The notes under the pieces are model-generated. The model made no database searches. It was not told the DNA's origin and was given only the letters and a program-made list of their open reading frames with translations. Below are positions 25,892 through 33,180 of a DNA stretch of 64,000 bases, in pieces. The stretch is from an uncultured Ilumatobacter sp. Its GTDB lineage: Bacteria > Actinomycetota > Acidimicrobiia > Acidimicrobiales > Ilumatobacteraceae. Every line of letters starts with the position of its first letter. Position 1 is the stretch's first letter. The translations under genes and the position numbers were made by a program. The stretch covers positions 1-64,000 of the forward strand of contig CALFRK010000050.1 in the NCBI GenBank assembly GCA_937919625.1, written 5' to 3'.

Positions 25892-27212
25892 TGAAATCAT
25901 CGCTGTGGATCTCGAGCGGGTGCGTGTGCTCGGGGCGGCGTGTGCCGATGCGAGTAGCGCCGCCGGCCGATTGGCACACGATGTCAGCTCGCTGCTTGGT
26001 TTGGCGCAGCAGCGAAGCCGGTCGGCGGCGTTGTTGAGCGAGCTGGAGCAGGAGCTGGCACTGCTGCGAAGTGTGATTCTCGAGTCGGCCGACCAGCTCG
26101 AACGCGCTGACCGCTGGACCCTGTCGAATTGGCTCGACCCCGGCGGGCGGATCAGCGCACTCTTGTACGAGAAGGCACTGTGGGCCAGTTTGAACGACTC
26201 TGTCGGAGCGACAGCTATCGACACTGGCGTGTTCGATCTCGCCGTGTCGTTCCGATCGATGGGTGAGGCCGAGTGGCGCAGCGCCACAATTCCTCCGGGG
26301 TGTGGTTCTTTCGGGCAAGGGCGCTACTACACAGGTGGCGGGGCGATCGACGGACCCGATCACCGCATCTATCCGATCACTGTGCCGCACGTCGTTCTCG
26401 ATGACGAGCATCACTACACGATCGACGGCGACATCGACGACGTGACGCCGTCGGTCGCATCGCTGGGCGGTGCCGACCCCGGCTGGGCGATGGTTGGGTA
26501 CCGCACCGGAATCGAGCGGATCAGTTCCGAACCGGGTCGTGGATGGAAGGCACTGGCAGGTCTTGCTGTCGCCAGCGGGTTGGATGTGGCGTTGGGTGTC
26601 GATGATGCAAACCTTGCGGGTGTGCATCTCCGAGCCGGGTCGCCAGCCCGGTTTGCGCAGGCGACGATCGGGTTCGGATCGGCCCAGCCAGCTGTTGCGA
26701 CAGGCGGCTCTGCTTTGACGGATCCCGAGTCGACAGTTTGGCTGATGATCGACGGCAGGGTGGGCGAGTACCCCGCCAGCGCGATTTCCGACTTACGGCT
26801 ACCGTCGGCCCAGCCAGGAACCGTGCCACACTCCGAGCAGACCCGACTGGGGCGAGTCAACACGGCCGACCAGCTGCTGTCGCTGGCGACCGGCGCTGCG
26901 AACGGCTACGTCGCCTGGCGCGATCTCGACAACGGTCGCCAGCGGGCTTACGAGGTGATCTTCGAGGAGAACGCCGACGGCCGCCGCCGAGCCCGTGTGC
27001 AGACCTTCACGCTGGAGAACGGTCCAGCCGGGGTGGCGCTGTATGGCTGGCACCTGTTCCTCGACGCCGATGGTGATCTACGCCAGAGCCCGGTTTCATA
27101 CCGATCACAAGCCGTGGTGCTCCCGGACGATGTGGTGCTCGCCCACAATCCGCTCGACCCCGACTTCTCGCAACGTGTCGCGGGTCAGTCGTTCGGCGCC
27201 ACCACCGACTGA
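25881..27212 (+). CDS. Large protein with WXG100-like helical N-terminus and unknown C-terminal domain
   Basis: A 443-residue protein without signal peptide. Residues 1-80 form long amphipathic helices (VDLERVRVLGAACADASSAAGRLAHDVSS, LLSELEQELALLRSVILES) as in WXG100/LXG secretion domains. About 80-440 is a Gly/Asp-rich, mainly beta region (GCGSFGQGRYYTGGGAIDGPDH, DDEHHYTIDGDIDD, NGYVAWRDLDNG, VALYGWHLFLDADGDLRQ) that I do not recognise. A secreted effector or polymorphic toxin is one reading; no toxin motif can be pointed to. The start ATG 25881 overlaps the preceding gene. Confidence 0.65.
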   Translation: MSGSEIIAVDLERVRVLGAACADASSAAGRLAHDVSSLLGLAQQRSRSAALLSELEQELALLRSVILESADQLERADRWTLSNWLDPGGRISALLYEKALWASLNDSVGATAIDTGVFDLAVSFRSMGEAEWRSATIPPGCGSFGQGRYYTGGGAIDGPDHRIYPITVPHVVLDDEHHYTIDGDIDDVTPSVASLGGADPGWAMVGYRTGIERISSEPGRGWKALAGLAVASGLDVALGVDDANLAGVHLRAGSPARFAQATIGFGSAQPAVATGGSALTDPESTVWLMIDGRVGEYPASAISDLRLPSAQPGTVPHSEQTRLGRVNTADQLLSLATGAANGYVAWRDLDNGRQRAYEVIFEENADGRRRARVQTFTLENGPAGVALYGWHLFLDADGDLRQSPVSYRSQAVVLPDDVVLAHNPLDPDFSQRVAGQSFGATTD

Positions 27213-27217
27213 GCACG

Positions 27218-27364
27218 ACGGTCGGACCGGCCTCTTCCGATCCGCCGGGTGAGATCAACCATCACGAGGGCGGTCGCAGTGTGTACTTCACCGACCATGA
27301 CGGCCAGATGCTGGAGATCACCACCCGCCCCTCTGACACCGGCGCGAAGGCCCGATCGGATTGA
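27218..27364 (+). pseudogene. Glyoxalase/VOC-family C-terminal fragment
   Basis: Without a start codon, this frame reads EINHHEGGRSVYFTDHDGQMLEITTRP then ends at TGA 27362-27364. That is the C-terminal beta-hairpin of a vicinal-oxygen-chelate dioxygenase, including the Glu metal ligand in MLEI. The rest of the gene is missing, so this is a remnant of about 35 residues just after the WXG-like gene. Confidence 0.7.
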
Positions 27365-27439
27365 CCTCTGGCGCTCTGGACGCGACCGAGCGAGACTGAT
27401 CGTCGAAAGCGGGCCGGTTGGACTGCGCGAGCTGTGGCC

Positions 27440-27811
27440 ATGAGAATCGTCAGGGGGCCAAGTTCTGAGCGCAGTGTGCGATCCAGCTCCCGACCGCCTG
27501 CGCTTCGTGTGGCTCCGACTGTCGAGTGGCACGATCACCGGCTGTTCGGCACGCGTGGTGCGATCTTCTCAGATCGCGCTGTCCGCGGCCGCCGGACGGG
27601 AGGTCTTGGGCCCGATGGGCGGGATCAATTTGGAGTTCCGTTCCTCGCCGGTCATGTCGTTGTGTACGCGCTTCGGTTGTGGGGTACGTCGAAGCAGGGG
27701 GTCGCCTGGATCGACAGTTTCCTCGTGGTCCCGCGGGTCGAGGATGGTCGGATCGCGGTGCTGGAGCTCTACGACTATGACCAGCTCGACGCTGCACTTG
27801 CACTCGGCTGA
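27440..27811 (+). pseudogene. SnoaL/NTF2-like C-terminal fragment
   Basis: The frame ending at TGA 27809-27811 contains VEWHDHRLFGT, FLAGHVVVYALRLWGTSKQG and DSFLVVPRVEDGRIAVLELYDYDQLDAALALG. These are the C-terminal sheets of a SnoaL-like domain, often found behind regulators. The N-terminal part is missing or low quality and internal spacing looks disturbed (an Arg-rich GRRTGGLGPDGRD segment), so I call it a decayed fragment. A short real protein is possible. Confidence 0.55.
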
Positions 27812-27839
27812 GAGCTTGCCGAATCTTGACTCGACTTGA

Positions 27840-27855
27840 CCAAACATGTGTTCGA
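27840..27855. promoter_or_regulatory. LexA (SOS) box upstream of DUF222-HNH gene
   Basis: CCAAACATGTGTTCGA differs at only two positions of the left half from the actinobacterial SOS consensus TCGAAC-N4-GTTCGA. It lies about 100 bp upstream of the DUF222-HNH start. Mycobacterial 13E12-type genes are known LexA targets, so damage-inducible expression is inferred. Confidence 0.65.
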
Positions 27856-27955
27856 CATCAGAACCGTGACCTGCTAGTCTGGCCTCCAGATCGAGTCGTC
27901 AGGCTCCCTTTCCGACATCTACCGAACTGCAAGATGGTCATCGAAGGGAGGCGAC

Positions 27956-29227
27956 GTGCAAGGCATCGGGGTACTCGAATCATTGCAGGAGTTGTTTGCG
28001 GCCGACCCCGATGTGGTCGACCGTGAGCGACTTGGTGCGCTGATCCGGCATGGCCGTGCGGTGCGGGGGTTCCTCGACGCCGCCGACGTTCGGTTCAGCC
28101 GCCGGTCGCGCCAGCTCGCCGAGGCGGGCCAGTCGGAGTCGCCGATGGCGGTGTTGATGGACGAGGGGCGCCGGTCGGGCAAAGAGGCCAAGGCAACCCA
28201 GGATCGCGACCGTGTGTGCGAGCAGTTCGACGGGTTCGAGGATGCCCTGGCCGCCGGAGACGTGTCCGGCGATCACCTCGACGTGCTCGCCCGGCTGACC
28301 CGCAACCTCGCTGACGACATTGCGGCCGATGTGCGCACCGAAGCGGCCGACCTGCTGGCGTCGGCCAGCAACGACTATGTCTCACAGTTCGAGCGGTCGA
28401 CGAAAGAACGGATCGCCTGCATCACGTCGCAACACGCGCCCGAAGATGAGGCGGCCGAGCTCGACCGGCAGCGGGCCGAGTCGAACATGAAGCGCTGGAC
28501 CGACAAGGCGTCGGGGATGAAGATGACCCTGCTGTCGCTCGACCCGATCCGCGACTCTGCGTTCCACACCGCCGTCGAGGCTCAGCTCGCTCGGCTTCGG
28601 CAAGACCCAGCGAATGCCAAGGTGCCGTTCTCCCTGCTGCAGGTCGAGGCGGTCATGGCTGCCGTGTCATCCGACGCGTCAGCCCGACGGATTCCCGAGA
28701 TCACCGTGCACGTCGACCACGAATCGCTATGTCACGGCCGCCACGACGACACGTTGTGCGAGATGTCCGACGGCACTCCGTTGCCGGTCGGCACAGCGCA
28801 GCGGCTGTGCTGCGAGGCGATCATCTCCGCCGTCGTGATCGACCCGGATGGCACGGTTCGACAGCTGTGTGCCGAGCAGCGCACCGCCAACCGGCAACAG
28901 CGCCGGGCCCTGCGGGCGATGTATCGCACCTGCGCTCATCCCCACTGCGAGGTCGGATTCGATCACTGCCGCATCCATCACATCCAGTGGTGGTCGCAGG
29001 GCGGCAAGACCGTGCTGACGAACATGATCCCGCTCTGCGAAACACACCACCACCTGGTCCACGAGGGTCGATGGCAACTCGAGATGACGGCCGATCGAAT
29101 CACGACCTGGATTCGCCCAGACGGCACGACGTGGTGGAGGGGTGCCTGCAACGATCGCACCGAGCCAGCGCGGCGAGCAAACCGCCCAAGGCCCAAGGCC
29201 AGACCTCCCGACCAACTGTTGGTGTGA
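27956..29227 (+). CDS. DUF222 / HNH endonuclease (13E12 repeat family)
   Basis: A 423-residue protein: N-terminal helical DUF222 region (about residues 10-300; RLGALIRHGRAVRGFLDAADVRFSRR, LARLTRNLADDIAA) and a C-terminal HNH nuclease (about 320-385; CAHPHCEVGFDHCRIHHIQWWSQGGKTVLTNMIPLCETHHHLVHEG) with zinc-type CxxxxC pairs. This family is abundant and variable in actinobacteria and is often associated with mobile DNA or DNA damage. GTG 27956 is set by GGGAGG at 27946-27951. A LexA-type box lies upstream. Confidence 0.9.
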   Translation: MQGIGVLESLQELFAADPDVVDRERLGALIRHGRAVRGFLDAADVRFSRRSRQLAEAGQSESPMAVLMDEGRRSGKEAKATQDRDRVCEQFDGFEDALAAGDVSGDHLDVLARLTRNLADDIAADVRTEAADLLASASNDYVSQFERSTKERIACITSQHAPEDEAAELDRQRAESNMKRWTDKASGMKMTLLSLDPIRDSAFHTAVEAQLARLRQDPANAKVPFSLLQVEAVMAAVSSDASARRIPEITVHVDHESLCHGRHDDTLCEMSDGTPLPVGTAQRLCCEAIISAVVIDPDGTVRQLCAEQRTANRQQRRALRAMYRTCAHPHCEVGFDHCRIHHIQWWSQGGKTVLTNMIPLCETHHHLVHEGRWQLEMTADRITTWIRPDGTTWWRGACNDRTEPARRANRPRPKARPPDQLLV

Positions 29228-29521
29228 GGCTCGTGCATCCGGCGAGTTGGCCCCAAGTAGGCGAAACCAGCGGAATCGAATACCGGGCGCGATGCCGGTC
29301 AGACTCGATCGCGGTACGTGTCGACCCACGGGAAGCTCGATGCTCTCAGGAGTGAGAATGGACGCACCTGCGGCGGAGGGCACGCATCACACGTACCGAC
29401 TGGCCGAGGCGCCAGCGAGTCCTGTCTGCAGCCAGGCGGTGAGCTCGGGTGCGTTGCAGCCAGGCCCGTTCTCTGCGTCGGACACAGGTGGCGGGCACCG
29501 AAACAACGCACCGTCGCGACG
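29228..29521. other. Non-coding or decayed stretch
   Basis: I see no supportable gene here. Overlapping short frames on both strands have Arg-rich, Ser-rich composition typical of shadows. The minus-strand frame next to the direct repeat (FRCPPPVSDAENGPGCNAPELTAWLQ split by small words) may be the far end of the decayed gene at 29568-29907, now out of frame. Confidence 0.4.
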
Positions 29522-29601
29522 GGGTTGGTCGCCAACGATCCGGTAGCCGTCCCCAGTAGCTACGCCCCCAGCGTGACGGGTTGGTCGCCAACGATCCGGT
29601 A
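29522..29601. repeat. 24-bp direct repeat, offset 56 bp
   Basis: GGGTTGGTCGCCAACGATCC followed by GGTA is present at 29522-29545 and 29578-29601; the similarity continues imperfectly on both sides. On the minus strand both copies read GYRIVGDQP. The offset is not a multiple of three, so duplication would shift the frame of the remnant that reads through it. Confidence 0.85.
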
Positions 29602-29907
29602 ACCCTCTTCCAGAGATGGTTCCACCAGCTCGGCGGCCTCGGGGCCGGCCGAGGCAGCGATGTCGGCGATCGGCCCGCCGCCAGCTCGCTCGTACGTCGG
29701 CAGGCGGAAACCCGTGCTGTACCTACACTCGATCCCTGGCAAGGGCCGCCAGTCAAGCGCCGTCAGTTGGGTAGGGGTGCCGGAGAACCGGGTCGTGCTG
29801 TCGCCGAGCACGATCACCGAGTCTCAGATGGCAGCCTCGTCGGTGAGATGTGTGGCGATCAACGCGGTCGACGTACGTCGTCGTTCTCCGAGGATCTCGC
29901 GTGGCAT
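29568..29907 (-). pseudogene. ABC transporter ATPase C-terminal remnant
   Basis: Reading from about 29907 on the minus strand: REILGERRRTSTALIATHLTDEAA, then a TGA stop, then DSVIVLGDSTTRFSGTPTQLTAL, and on to a stop at 29568. This matches the H-loop (THLxDEA) and the GTP(A/T)EL segment after Walker B in ABC-2-type ATPases. The Walker A, signature and Walker B regions are gone, and there is a nonsense codon just after the H-loop. The gene is dead. Confidence 0.6.
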
Positions 29908-30045
29908 TGATCGTCGGCCGGGTGGCGCTGTTCGACACACGGTGTCGGATGTTCGACGCTCGACCTTTCGGCACCGCACCGCACCGTTCGGCCTCGGCCG
30001 GGTGAATCGTGTACCTGGGCCCTCGACCCGCCAGTGTTGGAGGTG

Positions 30046-30705
30046 TCAGCGACGGGGGGTGATCAAGGTGATGCCGTCGCCGATCGGAAGCATCACGGCG
30101 TCGACGTCATCGCGAGCGGCGACATGGTCATTGAACTGGCGCAGGGCGACGGTCGACTCGCTCTCGTCGGTCGGGTCGATCACGTTGCCGCTCCAAAGAA
30201 CGTTGTCGACCACGATCACGCCTCCCACCCGTAACCGTGGGAGCAGCAGTTCGAGATAGGTGAGGTAGCCAGACTTGTCGGCGTCGATGAACGCCAGATC
30301 GATGTGGCGTTCGTTAGGGAGCGCCGCCAACCCGTCGGCGGCCGGCCCGATCCGCATCTCGATTTGGTCGGCGACACCCGCCTGCTTCCACGCCGCACGA
30401 GCGGTCGGTAGGTACTCGTCGGTGATGTCGAAGCAGATCAGTCGTCCGCCCGGTGCAAGACCCTGGGCCATCCACGTCGCCGACATCCCGGTGAAGGTGC
30501 CGACCTCGACGACCGTGCGGGCGGCGACCAGGCCGACGAGCATCTTCAGGAAACGACCTTGGTCTTGCCCGATGTTCATGCCCGATAGCAAGCCAAAGCG
30601 TTCGCTGGTCGTTGCTGCAAGTTGCTCGCTGACCTGGTCGGTGTTCGGGTTGGCGTGCCCGGAGACATAGTCGTACAGCTCGTCGGTCATCTTGATCCAG
30701 CGCAT
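30046..30705 (-). CDS. O-methyltransferase (caffeoyl-CoA OMT-like)
   Basis: A 219-residue SAM-dependent O-methyltransferase. VVEVGTFTGMSATWMAQGL is motif I (about residues 65-83), CFDITDEYLPTA is the acidic loop, IDLAFIDADKSGYLTYLELLLPRLRVGGVIVVDNVLWSG contains the metal-binding Asp and Asn residues of the CCoAOMT type. It probably methylates a catechol-like substrate with a divalent metal. Start ATG 30705 or ATG 30690 (MTDELYDYV). Confidence 0.9.
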   Translation of the reverse strand: MRWIKMTDELYDYVSGHANPNTDQVSEQLAATTSERFGLLSGMNIGQDQGRFLKMLVGLVAARTVVEVGTFTGMSATWMAQGLAPGGRLICFDITDEYLPTARAAWKQAGVADQIEMRIGPAADGLAALPNERHIDLAFIDADKSGYLTYLELLLPRLRVGGVIVVDNVLWSGNVIDPTDESESTVALRQFNDHVAARDDVDAVMLPIGDGITLITPRR

Positions 30706-30744
30706 CCCGAAGGGATAGCACGCGCGGCGTGATCTGTCGACCGA

Positions 30745-31818
30745 TCAGATGCGGCGAAGGGCGGCCAACCGGTCGTGTGGGATGGCGTGGACTGTACGCC
30801 CGCGGTGACCGGTCATCGTCTCAGCGGCGCAGAGGGCGTTCCAGATCGACTCTTCGACGGCTTCCGCGGTGGCGTTGAACAGCGGGGTCATCAGGGCGGC
30901 GGGCAGAGTTGCCACATCGATCGGTGTCGTTGCGTCGAGCGCCACCTTGTTGTGGGTTGAAAAGGCGATGAAGATGTCGCCGCTGCCGTTGCCGCCCGTT
31001 CCGCCGACACGGCTGAGACCAACGGTGGCACGCCGGGCGAGCCGCTTGCACTGGTCGGCCAACAATGGTGCGTCGGTTGCGATGATCACGATGATCGATC
31101 CAGTATCGGCGATCGTTGGATCGGTCGGCAGCGGCACCGCCGCTTCATCGATGATCGTGCCGACCGGTATGCCATCGAGCCGCAACAGCTGGCGTGCCCC
31201 ATAGTTGGCCTGAACCAGTGCACCGACGGTGTACGTGCTGTCGCCGATCTCGATCATCCGCGACGATGTACCGATACCGCCCTTGAACTCGTGGCACACC
31301 ATGCCGGTACCTCCCCCGACATTGCCCTCAGCGACCGGTTCGCTGAACGAGGCGGTGCGTTCGGCGTCGGCGATCGCAGCCCGCACATCGTCGGCAGTGA
31401 GATGGAACGCATCGATGTCGTTCAGAAATCCGTCATAGGTCTCACCGACAACCGGCAGGCACCACGCTGCGTCGGGGTCACGTTCTACCTCAGCAGCCAC
31501 AAGCGTGTCGCGCACCAATCCGACCTGGTGGGTGTTGGTAATGCCGATCGGACCGCTGATCAGGCCCGACTCTTCGAGCCAATGCGAACCGGTCATCTCG
31601 CCGTTCCCGTTGAACGAGTGGATCCCTCCATAGCAGAGTTGGTCGCGTTGGTCAGCGGGCCGCGTGTTGACCACGGTCACACCGGTGCGCGCTACGCGGG
31701 GCGCGTCACGAATGACGGTGTGATGTCCGACCGACACGCCGGTCACATCGGTGATCGCGTTCGTCGTTCCGGTTGGGAAGGTACCGATCGTGAACCCGAG
31801 ATCGCGGAGACGTGCCAT
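30745..31818 (-). CDS. P1-family aminopeptidase (DmpA/BapA-like)
   Basis: A 357-residue self-processing Ntn-like hydrolase of the P1 family. DVTGVSVGHHTVI, CYGGIHSFNGNGEMTGSHW, GNVGGGTGMVCHEFKGGIGTSSR are conserved. The autocleavage site is before Ser241 (ADTG then SIIVIIATDAPLL), which becomes the N-terminal nucleophile of the small subunit. Family members cleave N-terminal D-amino acid amides or beta-peptides. Start ATG 31818. Confidence 0.9.
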   Translation of the reverse strand: MARLRDLGFTIGTFPTGTTNAITDVTGVSVGHHTVIRDAPRVARTGVTVVNTRPADQRDQLCYGGIHSFNGNGEMTGSHWLEESGLISGPIGITNTHQVGLVRDTLVAAEVERDPDAAWCLPVVGETYDGFLNDIDAFHLTADDVRAAIADAERTASFSEPVAEGNVGGGTGMVCHEFKGGIGTSSRMIEIGDSTYTVGALVQANYGARQLLRLDGIPVGTIIDEAAVPLPTDPTIADTGSIIVIIATDAPLLADQCKRLARRATVGLSRVGGTGGNGSGDIFIAFSTHNKVALDATTPIDVATLPAALMTPLFNATAEAVEESIWNALCAAETMTGHRGRTVHAIPHDRLAALRRI

Positions 31819-31960
31819 CGCCAGAGATTACGGGCAGATCGGTGCCGACGGCCCCGCCGTACTCGATCGGGGCTCGAGAAACGCGACGTCCCGCCTGCCT
31901 GCCATGAGATCGAGGTTCAATCACCGTTCCGACCATGGCTGAGTTACGGCCGGCTGACGG

Positions 31961-32698
31961 TCAGCCGTCGCCCCAAGCGACGAACGCCGGGTCGGCGAAG
32001 AAGGCGGCCGCTTGTTCGGGTGGGCATTCGGTCTGGATGGTAGTAATCACGCTCGTGACGCCTATGAACTGGGCGAGTGGCACTTCGGACATCCCCGACG
32101 AGTTCTCGATCAGCTCGGCCACGAAGGCGATCGCGCCGTCGCAATCGGCTGGGACGCCATCGACTGGGTCGCCCACGTCGCCGAGATCGCGGATGAACTC
32201 CAACCATCCGATGACACCGGGCGCTTCGACACGGGCGAGTTCGATCGTGAACGCCATGCCGTCCTCGGTCTCCGGCCCAAAGTTGTACTGGTCGCAACCC
32301 GAGGCTTCCATGTCAACGTCGAGGCGGTTGCTGGGCTCGTCGAAGGTGGTCTCGAACTCGTCGAGGCTGCCCAGCGTTGCGTTCTGCCAATCGATCGCAT
32401 TGACGATCGGTTCGATCTCCCTAAGGAAATCGCCCATGATCTGGCGGCACTCGGCCGGCAGGTCCCCGAGGTTGACGATCACGACCCCGTCGTCGCTAGC
32501 GCTATCTCCGTCGACCGGTGGAGCCGAGTCAGAGCTGGTCGACTGATCGCCGGCTAGATCCGCCGTTGGTTCGGATTGCCGATCGTCTTCTTGTTCGGCC
32601 GAGTCGCTGGATTGAGAGGTAGTCGTTGCCTCACTGTCGGTACCTCCACAGGCGGCGAGAAGGCCGAGCAGGACAACGATGCTGAGCTGGTGTTTCAT
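31961..32698 (-). CDS. Lipoprotein with acidic linker
   Basis: A 245-residue protein. The signal peptide MKHQLSIVVLLGLLAAC ends in a good lipobox (LAAC at 14-17). A Ser/Asp/Glu-rich linker to about residue 70 is followed by a helical domain (LPAECRQIMGDFLREIEPIVNAIDWQNATLGSLDEFE, GCDQYNF, ECPPEQAAAFFADPAFVAW) with four Cys that may form disulfides. No family recognised. Start ATG 32698. Confidence 0.8.
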   Translation of the reverse strand: MKHQLSIVVLLGLLAACGGTDSEATTTSQSSDSAEQEDDRQSEPTADLAGDQSTSSDSAPPVDGDSASDDGVVIVNLGDLPAECRQIMGDFLREIEPIVNAIDWQNATLGSLDEFETTFDEPSNRLDVDMEASGCDQYNFGPETEDGMAFTIELARVEAPGVIGWLEFIRDLGDVGDPVDGVPADCDGAIAFVAELIENSSGMSEVPLAQFIGVTSVITTIQTECPPEQAAAFFADPAFVAWGDG

Positions 32699-32812
32699 GG
32701 GTTCCTTTCAGCTGTGCAACAAATAGTCGCGAACAGGTCAACCTATCCACGGCCACCTACCTATCCGCCGAGCTCCCAGGTACGACTCGCAACTGTCGCG
32801 ACCAGGTAGAAA

Positions 32813-33145
32813 GTGCTGATGGTTGATTTGCCGGACTGCCCGATTTGCACGATGCCCACCCCGCTGCTCGCCGGCGACGGCTTTGAGTGCGTCACTTGCG
32901 GGCATGAGTGGCTTGGTGAGCCGACCGACGAGCTTGGTGATATTCGCGACGCAAATGGCAACCGGCTAGCTCAAGGTGACGCCGTTACGGTTGTCAAAGA
33001 CTTGAAGACCGATGGCAAGGCTGGTGGCGTGAAGGTAGGGGTCAAGATCAAGTCGATCCGGCTTGTGTCCGGCGACCACGAGATCGAGGCCAAGGTCGAT
33101 GGCCGCGTGTTGCTGATCAAGGCCGCATTCGTGAAGAAGGCATAG
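32813..33145 (+). CDS. PhnA/YjdM-like zinc-ribbon protein
   Basis: A 110-residue protein with an N-terminal zinc ribbon (CPICTMPTPLLAGDGFECVTCGHEW, Cys pairs) and a C-terminal PhnA SH3-like domain (DANGNRLAQGDAVTVVKDLK, VGVKIKSIRLVSGDHEIEAKVDG). Family PhnA/YjdM; despite the name it is not the phosphonoacetate hydrolase, and its role is unclear. GTG 32813 has AGG at a good distance; ATG 32819 is an alternative. Confidence 0.88.
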   Translation: MLMVDLPDCPICTMPTPLLAGDGFECVTCGHEWLGEPTDELGDIRDANGNRLAQGDAVTVVKDLKTDGKAGGVKVGVKIKSIRLVSGDHEIEAKVDGRVLLIKAAFVKKA

Positions 33146-33180
33146 CTCGACTGCCCCGAAGGCGGCCCTACCGGTAGGTG

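Noticed and set aside
27251-27364. TGA at 27362 as a possible second selenocysteine codon
   Set aside because: The frame ends where VOC proteins normally end, the upstream part is missing, and no hairpin with a GGUC-type loop follows.
29522-29601. 24-bp direct repeat as attachment sites of a small mobile element
   Set aside because: Only 32 bp lie between the copies and both read the same peptide in a decayed gene, so an internal tandem duplication is simpler.
29818-29835. TGA inside the ABC ATPase remnant as selenocysteine
   Set aside because: The position is not a Cys site in ABC ATPases, the Walker motifs are absent, and no SECIS-like hairpin follows; it is a nonsense mutation.
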